Source of the DNA: Comamonas testosteroni TK102
GTDB lineage: Bacteria; Pseudomonadota; Gammaproteobacteria; Burkholderiales; Burkholderiaceae_C
Assembly (NCBI RefSeq): GCF_000739375.1
Contig: NZ_CP006704.1
Coordinates: 1,674,001-1,738,000 of the forward strand
Length of the DNA stretch: 64,000 nucleotides
Reading direction: 5' to 3'
Shown here one piece after another: positions 45,567-54,223 of this stretch; the first letter of the stretch is position 1, and the number at the start of each line of letters is the position of its first letter. Under the pieces are notes generated by a model. It saw only the letters and a list, made by a program, of their open reading frames with translations, made no database searches and was not told where the DNA came from. A program made the translations under genes and the position numbers.

Positions 45567-45872
45567 TCAAGACGCAGTCGCGTCGTCCTGGCTGATCTCG
45601 ATGTCGTGGTTGATCCATAGCTGGCAAGCCAGCCGATAGCCTTGTTCCAACCGCTCTCCAAGCTGCTTCTTCTCTTTCCAATTGGGCTCAGCAAGATGCT
45701 CGGCGCCCTGATGCACTTTGCAGGTACATGTGGCGCACTTCCCCATCCCGCAGCTATAGCGAAGGTGAGGAAACGGAAATTGCTTGATGCCCGCTCGTAC
45801 CACCAGATTGGTGTTTGGTCGAACCTCGCCTTCGTGGCGCAGGCCGTCCTTGAGGATGACGACTTTGGGCAT
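45567..45872 (-). CDS. [2Fe-2S] ferredoxin (first of two)
   Basis: This 101-residue plant-type ferredoxin has SCGMGKCATCTCK near residues 40-52 and a distal RLACQLW. N-terminal GLRHEGEVRPNTNLVVRAG is the usual beta-grasp start. It is the first gene of the leftward catabolic operon and faces the diiron-oxidase gene across a divergent promoter. It probably carries electrons from the FNR reductase to an oxygenase. Confidence 0.88.
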   Translation of the reverse strand: MPKVVILKDGLRHEGEVRPNTNLVVRAGIKQFPFPHLRYSCGMGKCATCTCKVHQGAEHLAEPNWKEKKQLGERLEQGYRLACQLWINHDIEISQDDATAS

Positions 45873-45990
45873 TGGGTTGTCTCGCTTGATGTGTTGCTGT
45901 TCTCATTGCACCGCTAACGGCACGACTGAGTGCAAATGTCCAAGCGCGCCGCTTCGACGTCAAACCACATCAAGCATGTCAATGTAACCT

Positions 45991-46009
45991 ATCAATAATC
46001 ATGATTGAT
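45991..46009. promoter_or_regulatory. LysR-type binding site in the divergent promoter
   Basis: ATCAAT-N7-ATTGAT is a dyad containing the T-N11-A core of LysR sites. It lies between the two catabolic operons, which also carry a LysR gene. A possible rightward promoter TTGCGG (46011-46016), 18 bases, TACGAT (46035-46040) sits beside it. Confidence 0.5.
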
Positions 46010-46116
46010 CTTGCGGTTATCCATCAACGAAAAATACGATTTGTCATCTACCAACCGGGCCACCGGATAACACGGCGCAACTGCCTGATCGATCCAGCCC
46101 ACATTAGGAGCCCCTG

Positions 46117-46833
46117 ATGACAGCTTTGATGAACAAAGAAGATTTCCGCAACGAACTCGAATCTCGAGTGCGCGGCAGGAGCGCGAATAAGTCGCCCTTC
46201 AGCGTGGCCTGGGCCGAAGGCCGCCTTACACGCGAACAGCTGGCGCGCTGGGCCGAGAATCACTATCACTACGTCGGCCCCTTCGCTGATTACCTGGGCT
46301 TCATTTATTCGCGTACGCCCGCTAGCCTCATGGAGGTGAAAGATTTCATGCTGGCCAACATGTACGAAGAAGAAATCGGCGGCGATCGTCATACAGATTT
46401 GCTGATCCGATTCGCTGAAGCGTGCGGTTCTTCTCGCGAACGAGTGACCAACCCAGACAACATGCTGCCGTCAACTCGCGGTCTGCAAAGCTGGTGCTAC
46501 TCCATGTCCATGCGCGAACACCCGGTTGTAGCCGTGGCGGGCATCGTAGTTGGGCTGGAGTCGCAGGTGCCCTCGATCTATCGCAAGCAGGCTCCCACTC
46601 TGCGTGATGTCTACGGTTTCACTGATGAAGAAGTGGAGTTCTTTGACCTGCACATCGTTTCCGACGAGATTCACGGCGAGCGTGGCTACCAGATCGTGCT
46701 GGAGCATGCCGATACGGTTGAGCTGCAGCAGAAGTGCCTGAAAGCCTGTGAAGTGGGTGCTCAGATGCGCCTGCTCTACACCGCCGAGCTGTACCGTGAA
46801 TATGTGCAGGCGACTGAGACTGTCGCAGCCTAA
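46117..46833 (+). CDS. Heme-oxygenase-like diiron oxidase (HDO; TenA/PqqC-like fold)
   Basis: This 238-residue all-helical protein starts at ATG 46117 with TTAGGAG at ideal spacing. It keeps the six candidate metal ligands of HDO enzymes: E85 and H92 (MYEEEIGGDRH), E148 (VVGLESQVPS) and H179, D183, H186 (DLHIVSDEIH). The ExxxxxxH and HxxxDxxH spacings equal those of CADD-type proteins. PqqC and TenA lack this full set. HDOs use O2 to oxidise or cleave unactivated substrates and need reductant; two ferredoxins and a reductase are encoded divergently. I infer it is the oxygenase of this cluster. Substrate unknown. Confidence 0.78.
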   Translation: MTALMNKEDFRNELESRVRGRSANKSPFSVAWAEGRLTREQLARWAENHYHYVGPFADYLGFIYSRTPASLMEVKDFMLANMYEEEIGGDRHTDLLIRFAEACGSSRERVTNPDNMLPSTRGLQSWCYSMSMREHPVVAVAGIVVGLESQVPSIYRKQAPTLRDVYGFTDEEVEFFDLHIVSDEIHGERGYQIVLEHADTVELQQKCLKACEVGAQMRLLYTAELYREYVQATETVAA

Positions 46834-46959
46834 CCCTGGGGCGTGATCTGAGGCGGCGTAGACATGCCGCCATCAGAGCAACGGTGAGTGTAAAGCGTCG
46901 CTGAAGCAAAGGTCGCTTCAGTAGACGCAGCTACTTTCAACAAAAATGAGATTCCCCTC

Positions 46960-48132
46960 ATGAACACATCTCGGACAGCTGAGCAGCTGCAGTTCGCCAT
47001 TTCCGACGTCCAGGCATGGGCCACCTCCTTTCCTGTCCCTGAAGGCTCAAGCGTGCGTCTGGCTGTAGGTCGTGCTCTTAAGCGAGATGCCGTGGTGGTC
47101 AAGGTCACCACCGCCTGCGGTTTGGTCGGTTGGGGTGAATCCCATCACGGCAGAGCGCATAGCAGCATCGCACATCTCATCAACCACGCTTTGCGCCCTT
47201 TGGTAATGGGCCGTGATGCAACCGACGTACAGGGCGCTTGGCAGCGAATCTACCAAGCCCAACTCGCCGCGATGGGAACAGGAACAGCATGCGTGCTGGC
47301 CATGAGCGGAATCGACATGGCTCTATGGGATATCCGTGCCAAGGCCGTGGGGTGGCCTCTGTACCGTTTGCTTGGTGGCGCACGAAAAGCCTTGCCCGCC
47401 TATGCGGGCGGAGTGGCTCTTGGCTGGCAAGCACCTGCAGCACTTGCAGAGGAAGCGCTATCCCATGTGGAGGCAGGATACCGCGCTGTGAAACTGAGGC
47501 TAGGTGACACGGTACAGAATGACATTGCCCGTGCCGAGGCCGTACGCCAGGCGCTCGGCGACGACATCGTGATTCTGGCTGATGTCAACACCGCGTACAA
47601 CATGGACGATGCTCGGAGTGCAATTCCAGCGTTGGATGCACTGAGGATTGGCTGGCTCGAGGAGCCTTTCACCCCGCATGACACACGCAGCTACCGCCAG
47701 GCCAGAGCACTCGGTCATATTCCTTTCGCAGCAGGAGAGAACCATTACACGCGCTTCGAGTTCGCACGCCTTATCGACGAAGGGGTGGTGAGCATCCTAC
47801 AGCCGGACATTTCCAAGACAGGCGGTATCACGGAAACGCTACGCATCGCAGCGATGGCGTCAGCGCACAAGATTGCTGTGCATCCTCACAGCTCTATGAC
47901 GGGCATCAATATGGCAGCCACCTTGCATGTGCTAGCAGCTATCGATGGCAACGGCTACTTCGAGGCTGATGTCTCCCGTGGCAACTTGTTTCGCGACGGA
48001 CTTGTGTCAACACCCTTTACGGTCAACGCGCAAGGCTGTGTCCAGCCTAGCGAAGCGCCTGGTATCGGCGTTGAGGTTGATGAGGACTTTCTACGCGGGC
48101 ATCCAGCGATTGAAGGGCCGGCTTACGCCTGA
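46960..48132 (+). CDS. Mandelate racemase/muconate lactonising-type enzyme (enolase superfamily)
   Basis: This 390-residue protein has the capping domain at residues 10-140 and a TIM barrel with candidate metal ligands D208 (ILADVNTAY), E234 (WLEEPF) and E260 (AAGENHYT), plus a D283/H308 dyad (LQPDISKTGG, IAVHPHSS). The position of the K-x-K base motif reads K178-L-R180, so the second lysine is Arg. That argues against a simple racemase and towards a dehydratase, or a racemase with one-base chemistry. It is 126 bases after the diiron-oxidase gene. Confidence 0.85.
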   Translation: MNTSRTAEQLQFAISDVQAWATSFPVPEGSSVRLAVGRALKRDAVVVKVTTACGLVGWGESHHGRAHSSIAHLINHALRPLVMGRDATDVQGAWQRIYQAQLAAMGTGTACVLAMSGIDMALWDIRAKAVGWPLYRLLGGARKALPAYAGGVALGWQAPAALAEEALSHVEAGYRAVKLRLGDTVQNDIARAEAVRQALGDDIVILADVNTAYNMDDARSAIPALDALRIGWLEEPFTPHDTRSYRQARALGHIPFAAGENHYTRFEFARLIDEGVVSILQPDISKTGGITETLRIAAMASAHKIAVHPHSSMTGINMAATLHVLAAIDGNGYFEADVSRGNLFRDGLVSTPFTVNAQGCVQPSEAPGIGVEVDEDFLRGHPAIEGPAYA

Positions 48133-48162
48133 GCCCAAACCAATAAAAAATCGGAGACAAAA

Positions 48163-49149
48163 ATGCACCCCGCGATCAACCGCCGACGGGCACTGGCTGT
48201 CCTCGGCAGCACCATTGCTTGCCAAGCCGCACCATCTGCTGCATTGGCTCAGGCCTTCCCCTCTAAACCGGTTCGGATCATCGTCCCATATCCAACGGGT
48301 GGCTTCAATGACACCCTGGCTCGTTTGGCCGCAGCCAAGCTGACCCTGCAGTGGAAACAGCCAGTAATTGTGGACAACCGTCCAGGCGCGGGAACGACAA
48401 TTGGCACCCAAGCTGCCGCCAATGCCGCGCCTGACGGTCACACGCTGTTGGTCGTGCAGTTTCCATTCGCCGCCAATCCGTGGCTATACAAGAAGCTTCC
48501 GTATGACACCCAAAAGGCTTTCGCCCCAGTCATCCTAGCAGGCCGCTCTCCCATGCTACTGCTCAGCCATGCAGGTAGCTCACTAAGAACGCTACAGGAC
48601 GTAGTAAACGCCGCCAAAGCCAAGCCCGGTCAGCTGAACTACGGCACGTCCGGTCCTGGCTCGTCAAATCACTTGGCAATGGCCCTGTTCGAACGGCGCT
48701 CCGGTACGCACATGAACCAAGTTCCCTATAAGGGAAGCACGCCATTGCTGACAGACCTAGCAGGCGGACAGGTCGAGCTGGCGGTGGACCTCTTGCCACA
48801 TGCCTTGCCCTTCATTCAGTCAGGCAAGGTTCGACCTCTGGCAATAGCGACGTCACAGCGCTCCCCCTTGATGCCAGAACTTCCCACAGCTGCTGAACTA
48901 GGGGTGGCCGGTTACGAAGCTGCTGGGTGGCATGGCTTTGTGGTGCCGCAGGGAACTCCTACGTCAGTGGTGACGAAGATCAACCGAGACCTCAACGCGA
49001 TGCTTATTCAAGACGATGTTCGCAAGATCTTCGCACAGCAAGGCGTTGTTCCCGATGGCGGCACTCCCGAGCAATTCAGTACCTTCATCGACAGCCAGCT
49101 GGCGCTTTGGAAGAAGGTGGTGGAAGACGCACGGATTACAGCTGAATGA
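48163..49149 (+). CDS. Bug-family solute-binding protein (TctC-like), first copy
   Basis: This 328-residue protein has an Arg-rich export signal (NRRRALAVLGST) cleaved near ALAQA, then the family opening FPSKPVRIIVPYPTGGFNDT. PDGHTLLVV, NYGTSGPGSSNHLAMALF and VPYKGSTPLLTDLAGGQVE are typical Bug/TctC blocks. These periplasmic proteins bind carboxylates, delivering them to TctAB permeases or signalling. No TctAB genes are in the window. RBS CGGAG precedes the ATG. Confidence 0.9.
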   Translation: MHPAINRRRALAVLGSTIACQAAPSAALAQAFPSKPVRIIVPYPTGGFNDTLARLAAAKLTLQWKQPVIVDNRPGAGTTIGTQAAANAAPDGHTLLVVQFPFAANPWLYKKLPYDTQKAFAPVILAGRSPMLLLSHAGSSLRTLQDVVNAAKAKPGQLNYGTSGPGSSNHLAMALFERRSGTHMNQVPYKGSTPLLTDLAGGQVELAVDLLPHALPFIQSGKVRPLAIATSQRSPLMPELPTAAELGVAGYEAAGWHGFVVPQGTPTSVVTKINRDLNAMLIQDDVRKIFAQQGVVPDGGTPEQFSTFIDSQLALWKKVVEDARITAE

Positions 49150-49172
49150 GCCGCTCTGCTAAGGAAAACCCC

Positions 49173-50627
49173 ATGACACAGTTACAAGCCCTCAACCTCA
49201 TCGCTGGCGAATGGTGCCCGGCTCAGTCGAACGACTGGGCTCCCAGCTTTGACCCCTCTAATGGCCAAGTGCTTGGCCGATTGGCAGCTTCCGCGAGAGC
49301 TGACGGCGTTGCGGCTATCGCTGCCGCACGTGCAGCCTTCGAGCGCAATCAGTGGTCGCAAAGCCCTCGGGTTCGTCAGATGGTTATGTTGCGTTGGGCG
49401 GATCGTATGGAGGAACGCTCTGAGGCTTTAGCTCGTCTGCTAACGCAAGAAAATGGCAAAGTGCTCGCGCAGTCCCGCGGAGAAATCGCGGGAGCCATTT
49501 CAGAGATCCGTTATTACGCAGGCCTCACTCGCTACATGCCCGGCCATGTGTTTGAGGTGGAGCCCGGTACCTTCTCCACTCTGCTCAAGGAGCCAGCTGG
49601 CGTGGTTGGCATCATCGTTCCGTGGAATGCACCTGCTGTACTCTTGATCCGTTCACTCACGCCGGCACTCGCGGCCGGCTGTACCACTGTTATCAAGCCG
49701 GCGGCGCAAACGGCCCTCATCACGGCCGCTCTTATCGAGACTCTGCACAATTGCGAAGGTCTTCCGCCTGGTGTGGTGAACTTAGTCAACGAGACTGGCC
49801 ATGAGGTGGCTGCACTGCTGGCGGAATCGTCCGATGTAGATGTGATCAGCTTCACGGGTTCTAACAATACTGGTCAGCGGATCATGGCAGCCGCTGCACC
49901 TACGATGAAAAAGCTCTCGCTTGAATTGGGTGGCAAGTCAGCCTGTCTCGTTTTCGAGGATGCGGACGTGGATAGCGTCGCACCAGCCATTGCAGCAGCG
50001 GCCACCATCATCACCGGGCAACAATGCACAGCAGCGCGACGCGTTCTGGTGCATGGCAGTCGCTATGAAGCGATGAAAAAGGCATTGGCATCGGCGCTGT
50101 CCGGCTTGAATGTGGGCCCTGGCCTTAGTGTTGGCGCACAAATCGGTCCCATGATTGATACAGACGCGGCCATCTCTGTTGGTGCTCGCATCGCCCAGGC
50201 CATGGACGCTGCTGATGAAGTTGTTCTGCGCGGAACACGTGGCGACGGTCCGTTGGGAAATGGTGCCTTCCTCACGCCCACACTGATTGCTCATCGCGAC
50301 ACACAAGCCTTCTTCATTCAAGAAGAAATCTTCGGTCCCCTATTGGTGTTGGAGCGTTTCGAGGATGAATCCGAAGCAGTCAAGCGCGCCAACCACACCG
50401 AATTCGGATTATCTGCCAGCGTTTGGACACGCGATGGCGCTCGCAGCATGCGGGTGGCCCGGGCGCTACGAAACGGTACCGTTTGGATCAACGATCACAA
50501 CAAGCTCTTTGCCGAAGCCGAAACCGGTGGCTATCGCCGTAGCGGATTGGGTCGTCTACACGGCTACGACGCACTAATCGATTTCCAAGAGATTAAACAC
50601 ATCTACCAACACGCTGGCACGGTTTAA
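49173..50627 (+). CDS. Aldehyde dehydrogenase
   Basis: This protein has 484 residues from the ATG at 49173, with AAGGAAAA upstream; the ATG at 49146 overlaps the preceding stop but has no ribosome-binding site. The NAD-binding VGIIVPWNAPAVLL lies near residue 140, the FTGSNNTGQRI loop near 227, the general-base Glu in LSLELGGKSA near 250, and the catalytic Cys in TGQQCTAARRV near 285. It oxidises an aldehyde to an acid, plausibly the product of the ThDP decarboxylase in the facing operon. Confidence 0.92.
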   Translation: MTQLQALNLIAGEWCPAQSNDWAPSFDPSNGQVLGRLAASARADGVAAIAAARAAFERNQWSQSPRVRQMVMLRWADRMEERSEALARLLTQENGKVLAQSRGEIAGAISEIRYYAGLTRYMPGHVFEVEPGTFSTLLKEPAGVVGIIVPWNAPAVLLIRSLTPALAAGCTTVIKPAAQTALITAALIETLHNCEGLPPGVVNLVNETGHEVAALLAESSDVDVISFTGSNNTGQRIMAAAAPTMKKLSLELGGKSACLVFEDADVDSVAPAIAAAATIITGQQCTAARRVLVHGSRYEAMKKALASALSGLNVGPGLSVGAQIGPMIDTDAAISVGARIAQAMDAADEVVLRGTRGDGPLGNGAFLTPTLIAHRDTQAFFIQEEIFGPLLVLERFEDESEAVKRANHTEFGLSASVWTRDGARSMRVARALRNGTVWINDHNKLFAEAETGGYRRSGLGRLHGYDALIDFQEIKHIYQHAGTV

Positions 50628-50693
50628 CACCCAGCGAGTTACGAGTAGGAATAGGCCTAAGAGCCTCAAATAATTATTCCCAAGGAGACAACG

Positions 50694-51683
50694 ATGACTA
50701 CTTTTCGACGCGCACTGGTCACTTGCTTGACTGTTGCCCCCCTGATCGCCGCGATACCCCAATCTGCCAGGGCCGATGCGGCTGCCGGCTACCCCAGTAA
50801 GCCAGTGCGCATAGTCGTACCGTACACTGCGGGCGGTTTTAACGACACCCTTGCACGGGTGGTCGGCCGTAAGCTACAAGATGCTTGGGGACAGCCATTC
50901 GTCGTCGATAACCGGCCCGGTGGAGGCACCGTGATCGGAACCGAGAGTGGACTGAAGGCGGCACCCGATGGATACACACTGACGATTGCCAGTTTCCCGA
51001 CGGTTGTGAACCAGTATCTCTACAAAAAGTTGCCGTACGACACGAACAAGGACATCGCTCCCATCATCGTCGCCGGCGCTACACCCAATCTATTGGTCGT
51101 ACGTGCGGACTCTCCTTTCAAGAGCATGAAGGATCTGATCACGGCCGCCAAAAAGGAACCAGGCCGCTTCAACTATGCATCGGCTGGCAACGGCACTTCC
51201 CTGCATCTGGCCATGGAATACTTCAAAAGTGTCGTTGGTATCAATTTAACCAACATACCTTACAAGGGCAGTGCACCGATGATCACAGACTTGCTGGGAG
51301 GCCAGGTGGATGTGATGTTCGATAACTTTCCAAATGCGCAACCCCACGTCAAGGCAGGGAAGATGCGTGCGTTGGCCATCACCTCTGCTACTCGCTCACC
51401 CGCATTTCCAGATGTGCCTACTGTCGCGGAGCAAGGCTACTCTGGCTTTGAGGTTTCGCCTTGGTATGGCTTTATTGCGCCAGCCGCCACTCCACGGCCT
51501 ATTCTTGAGAAGCTCAACGCCGAGATCAACAAGATTCTTGCCATGCCCGACGTCAAGGCGGTGTTTGATGCCCAAGGTGTGACCGTCATTGGTGGATCAC
51601 TGCGCGACTTTGAGAGTCATTTCCGGGCGCAGAGTTCGAAGTGGGCGCCTGTGATCCGAACCGCCAATATCTCTCTGGATTGA
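50694..51683 (+). CDS. Bug-family solute-binding protein (TctC-like), second copy
   Basis: This 329-residue protein has a Sec signal peptide to about SARADA, then YPSKPVRIVVPYTAGGFNDT. FNYASAGNGTSLHLAMEYF and NIPYKGSAPMITDLLGGQVD follow. It resembles the first copy in this operon, pointing to duplication or to binding of two related carboxylates. AAGGAGACAACG precedes the ATG. Confidence 0.9.
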   Translation: MTTFRRALVTCLTVAPLIAAIPQSARADAAAGYPSKPVRIVVPYTAGGFNDTLARVVGRKLQDAWGQPFVVDNRPGGGTVIGTESGLKAAPDGYTLTIASFPTVVNQYLYKKLPYDTNKDIAPIIVAGATPNLLVVRADSPFKSMKDLITAAKKEPGRFNYASAGNGTSLHLAMEYFKSVVGINLTNIPYKGSAPMITDLLGGQVDVMFDNFPNAQPHVKAGKMRALAITSATRSPAFPDVPTVAEQGYSGFEVSPWYGFIAPAATPRPILEKLNAEINKILAMPDVKAVFDAQGVTVIGGSLRDFESHFRAQSSKWAPVIRTANISLD

Positions 51684-51876
51684 TTGGTAGTACACGGGGT
51701 CATTGCTCCATCCGCTAAAGGCCGTATTACGACGGACTCTGGATGAGAGCAATGACCTCGATGCAAACCAACGAAATGGCCTCGCTTCTATTGCGCACCT
51801 CATTTGGAAGGGCTCGGCTTTTAAAATATTGATGGAGACGCTTTTCAGCGTGTCAGTTAATCAAAGGCTAGGTAAC

Positions 51877-52785
51877 GTGGACTTTCGGCAAATCCAGTAC
51901 TTCCTCACGCTAGTAGAGGACGGTTCCATGACTCAAGCTGCCAAGCGCCTAAACGTTGTGCAGCCAACCTTAAGCATGCAGCTTGCCAAGCTTGAGGAGG
52001 AACTAGGCCAGCACCTGTTTGAGCGGCGTCGCCAAGGCTTGGTCCCGACTACGGCAGGGCGATTGATGTACCGGCTGTTCACCCCGATCCTGCGCGATAT
52101 CGAAGCTGCACGAGCGCAATTAGTGCAGCGAAGCGACGCTGTCACAGGTCATGTGTCCCTGGGACTGCTGTCCTCGCTTGCCGAAAGCGTATTACCGGAG
52201 GCGTTGTCGCGCTTTAACACCGCCTATCCACATGTCGAGGTAACCATCTCAGTGGGCTACAGCACTCAGCTTATAGATTGGGTGAGCAATGGCCAGGTCG
52301 ATGCGGCCATCATCAACCAGCCACGGGGCAAGCTTTCTCTAGCAACTGAACCCCTGGCCGAAGAAGATATGTTGCTCGTTGCGAGCAAAACAGTAGGTCC
52401 GAGTCTTCCTCAGAGCATCCGATTCGCGCGTTTGCCTGAACTGGGATTTGACTTGGTGTTGCCGACTCGCCGACATGGCCTGCGCGGTGTGTTGGACACG
52501 GCAGCCTTACAGGAGGACGTCGTGCTCGCGCCGAAATTCGAGGTCGACGTGCTTGGTGCCATTGTTCGGCTCGTGGAGAACTCCAACTTCGTCACGATTT
52601 TGCCCCGTGTCGTCGTGCAAAGTAATGTGAACGAGGGCACTCTGCGTGTATGCCCAATCCTATCGCCTCGGATTGTTCGCCAAGTGATCCGGGTAAGTCA
52701 TCCGCAGCGGCCATTGAGCGCAGCTGCTCACGCACTAGTGGACTTGGTAGCTGACGAAGTACGGCGTGTGCTTCGGATAGAGTGA
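51877..52785 (+). CDS. LysR-family transcriptional regulator
   Basis: This protein has 302 residues if it starts at GTG 51877 (VDFRQIQYFLTLVEDGS), the usual LysR opening; ATG 51832 would add 15 residues not typical of the family. The winged helix is at residues 2-60 (MTQAAKRLNVVQPTLSMQLA). The remainder is the substrate-binding-type effector domain. It is the last gene on the rightward side and likely controls both operons through the ATCAAT-N7-ATTGAT site at 45991-46009. Confidence 0.85.
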   Translation: MDFRQIQYFLTLVEDGSMTQAAKRLNVVQPTLSMQLAKLEEELGQHLFERRRQGLVPTTAGRLMYRLFTPILRDIEAARAQLVQRSDAVTGHVSLGLLSSLAESVLPEALSRFNTAYPHVEVTISVGYSTQLIDWVSNGQVDAAIINQPRGKLSLATEPLAEEDMLLVASKTVGPSLPQSIRFARLPELGFDLVLPTRRHGLRGVLDTAALQEDVVLAPKFEVDVLGAIVRLVENSNFVTILPRVVVQSNVNEGTLRVCPILSPRIVRQVIRVSHPQRPLSAAAHALVDLVADEVRRVLRIE

Positions 52786-52984
52786 ATTGTCCGCCTTTAA
52801 ACCAGAGTCGCTGCGGTGCTTACGGAGGCTCAACATTTTTTTTGGTCCCTATCGATGACGACATTGTGGTGCTCTACAACCGGTCACACCGCCCTGTCAT
52901 CTGGATGGCGTCAGCCCCGAGACATTTGACTAGCCCGAGTTTTTGGCTGGAAATTTATCTGAAGGAGCAGGAGACGTCCAAATG

Positions 52985-53009
52985 AAAAGTGGCCTCGAAG
53001 GCCACTTTT
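52985..53009. terminator. Bidirectional terminator between lysR and the H-NS-like gene
   Basis: AAAAGTGGCCT and AGGCCACTTTT pair around CGA, flanked by A and T runs. It serves the H-NS-like gene on the minus strand and possibly lysR. Confidence 0.8.
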
Positions 53010-53026
53010 TTGCTGTCGCGAAGTCA

Positions 53027-53326
53027 TCAGATTTCAAACAGCGATCGATCCTTGTCCTTGATCCATGTTGGAGGCTTACCTCGGCCAGTCCACGTTTGGC
53101 CTGTGCTGGGGTCACGATACTTCGGCGCAACCGAAGATCCAGCGTTTGTGCGCTTTTGCTTTCCTGAAGAAAAGATGTCGTTTTCGGTAAGCCCAAAGGC
53201 CTCAATGAGCTTTCGGATTTCCTGCACTGCACCAGCTACTTCTGCTTTTCTAGCAGCAGCAATCTGTTGCTCAAGGGCTGCACGTTGTGCCAGTAATTGT
53301 TGATACGAGCTGTTGGAGTTCGTCAT
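53027..53326 (-). CDS. H-NS-family nucleoid protein
   Basis: This protein has 99 residues from the ATG at 53326. The N-terminal coiled-coil (QQLLAQRAALEQQIAAARKA) drives oligomerisation. The C-terminal DNA-binding motif KYRDPSTGQTWTGRGKPPTW is the H-NS signature of beta-proteobacteria. Such proteins silence AT-rich foreign DNA. It lies at the border of the IS-rich and AT-rich region. Confidence 0.88.
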   Translation of the reverse strand: MTNSNSSYQQLLAQRAALEQQIAAARKAEVAGAVQEIRKLIEAFGLTENDIFSSGKQKRTNAGSSVAPKYRDPSTGQTWTGRGKPPTWIKDKDRSLFEI

Positions 53327-53689
53327 GTTGCTTTCGACACTTGTCATTGATGGTGATACGCAGGTGCATGATTCTGAGGCAGATGCGGCATCTTTTGAAC
53401 CTTCGATTACCCGAAATAGCTATTACTTACTAGTCACGGACGATGGTCTCAAACTTCCAGGCAGGGTGGAAGCGGTCCCGTTATATAGGTTCAACCTTTG
53501 TCGTGCCGGAAAACCAAGGTAGCAGTTGCCGCTGACAATGTAAAGCCAATCTGTAGCTTCTACAGCCAAAATTAGAAGCAGGCACAGCTAGAAATCACTG
53601 ACGGAACAGAAGCATCGACATTGATTTCGACTGAATCACACCGAGTTTGGCGGAGGCTAGTTGGTTGAAGTGCAGGCGTCAGCCCGCAC
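53327..53689. other. Non-coding gap
   Basis: Nothing recognisable; the small frame at 53313-53522 overlaps the H-NS start region and has no family. Confidence 0.45.
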
Positions 53690-54223
53690 AGGTTTGGCAA
53701 ATTGCCGCGAGTAGCTCACCTCGGCTTCTACTGGCGGTGTATGCCCTATGGGCTCCAGTAGGCGCTGGAGGTTAAACCAATGGACCCATTGCAAGGTCGC
53801 TAGCTCCAGGGATTCCCTTGTTCTCCAAGGCCCCGCTTGTGGATGAGCTCCGTTTTGTACAGGCCATTGATGGTCTCCGCCACGGCGTTATCCTAGGAAT
53901 CCCCAGCACTCCCAACTGAGGGCATCGGACCTGTCTCGGCCAAACGTTCGGTATAGCGCTCGGATACGTATTGGCTGTCTCTGTCGGAGCGGTGTACCAA
54001 ACCCGCCTCCAAGCTTGGCTGCCTTGCGTACAGGGCTTGGTCTGGCGCATACACCACAAATTCGGTGCAAATGTGGCTGCTGACTGGCCAGCCCACAATG
54101 CGGCAGGCATAGACATCAATCACAAACGTCACAAACTTCTGCCCTTGCCATGTCGATAAATAGGTGAAGTTAGCGACCTAAAGCTGGCCTGGGCGCTGTG
54201 CTGTGTACTGTCGATTGACGAGG

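Noticed and set aside
46117..46833. TenA thiaminase or PqqC
   Set aside because: The full E/H/E/H/D/H metal set is present and no thiamine or PQQ genes are nearby.
40140..50627. A standard mandelate pathway (mdlABCD)
   Set aside because: Racemase-, FMN dehydrogenase-, ThDP- and aldehyde dehydrogenase-like genes are all present, but the enolase-type enzyme has K-x-R, the ThDP enzyme looks acetolactate-synthase-like, and an HDO with ferredoxins has no place in that pathway.
52782..52985. 67-residue frame after lysR
   Set aside because: Overlaps the lysR stop, has no RBS and no recognisable family; not supported.
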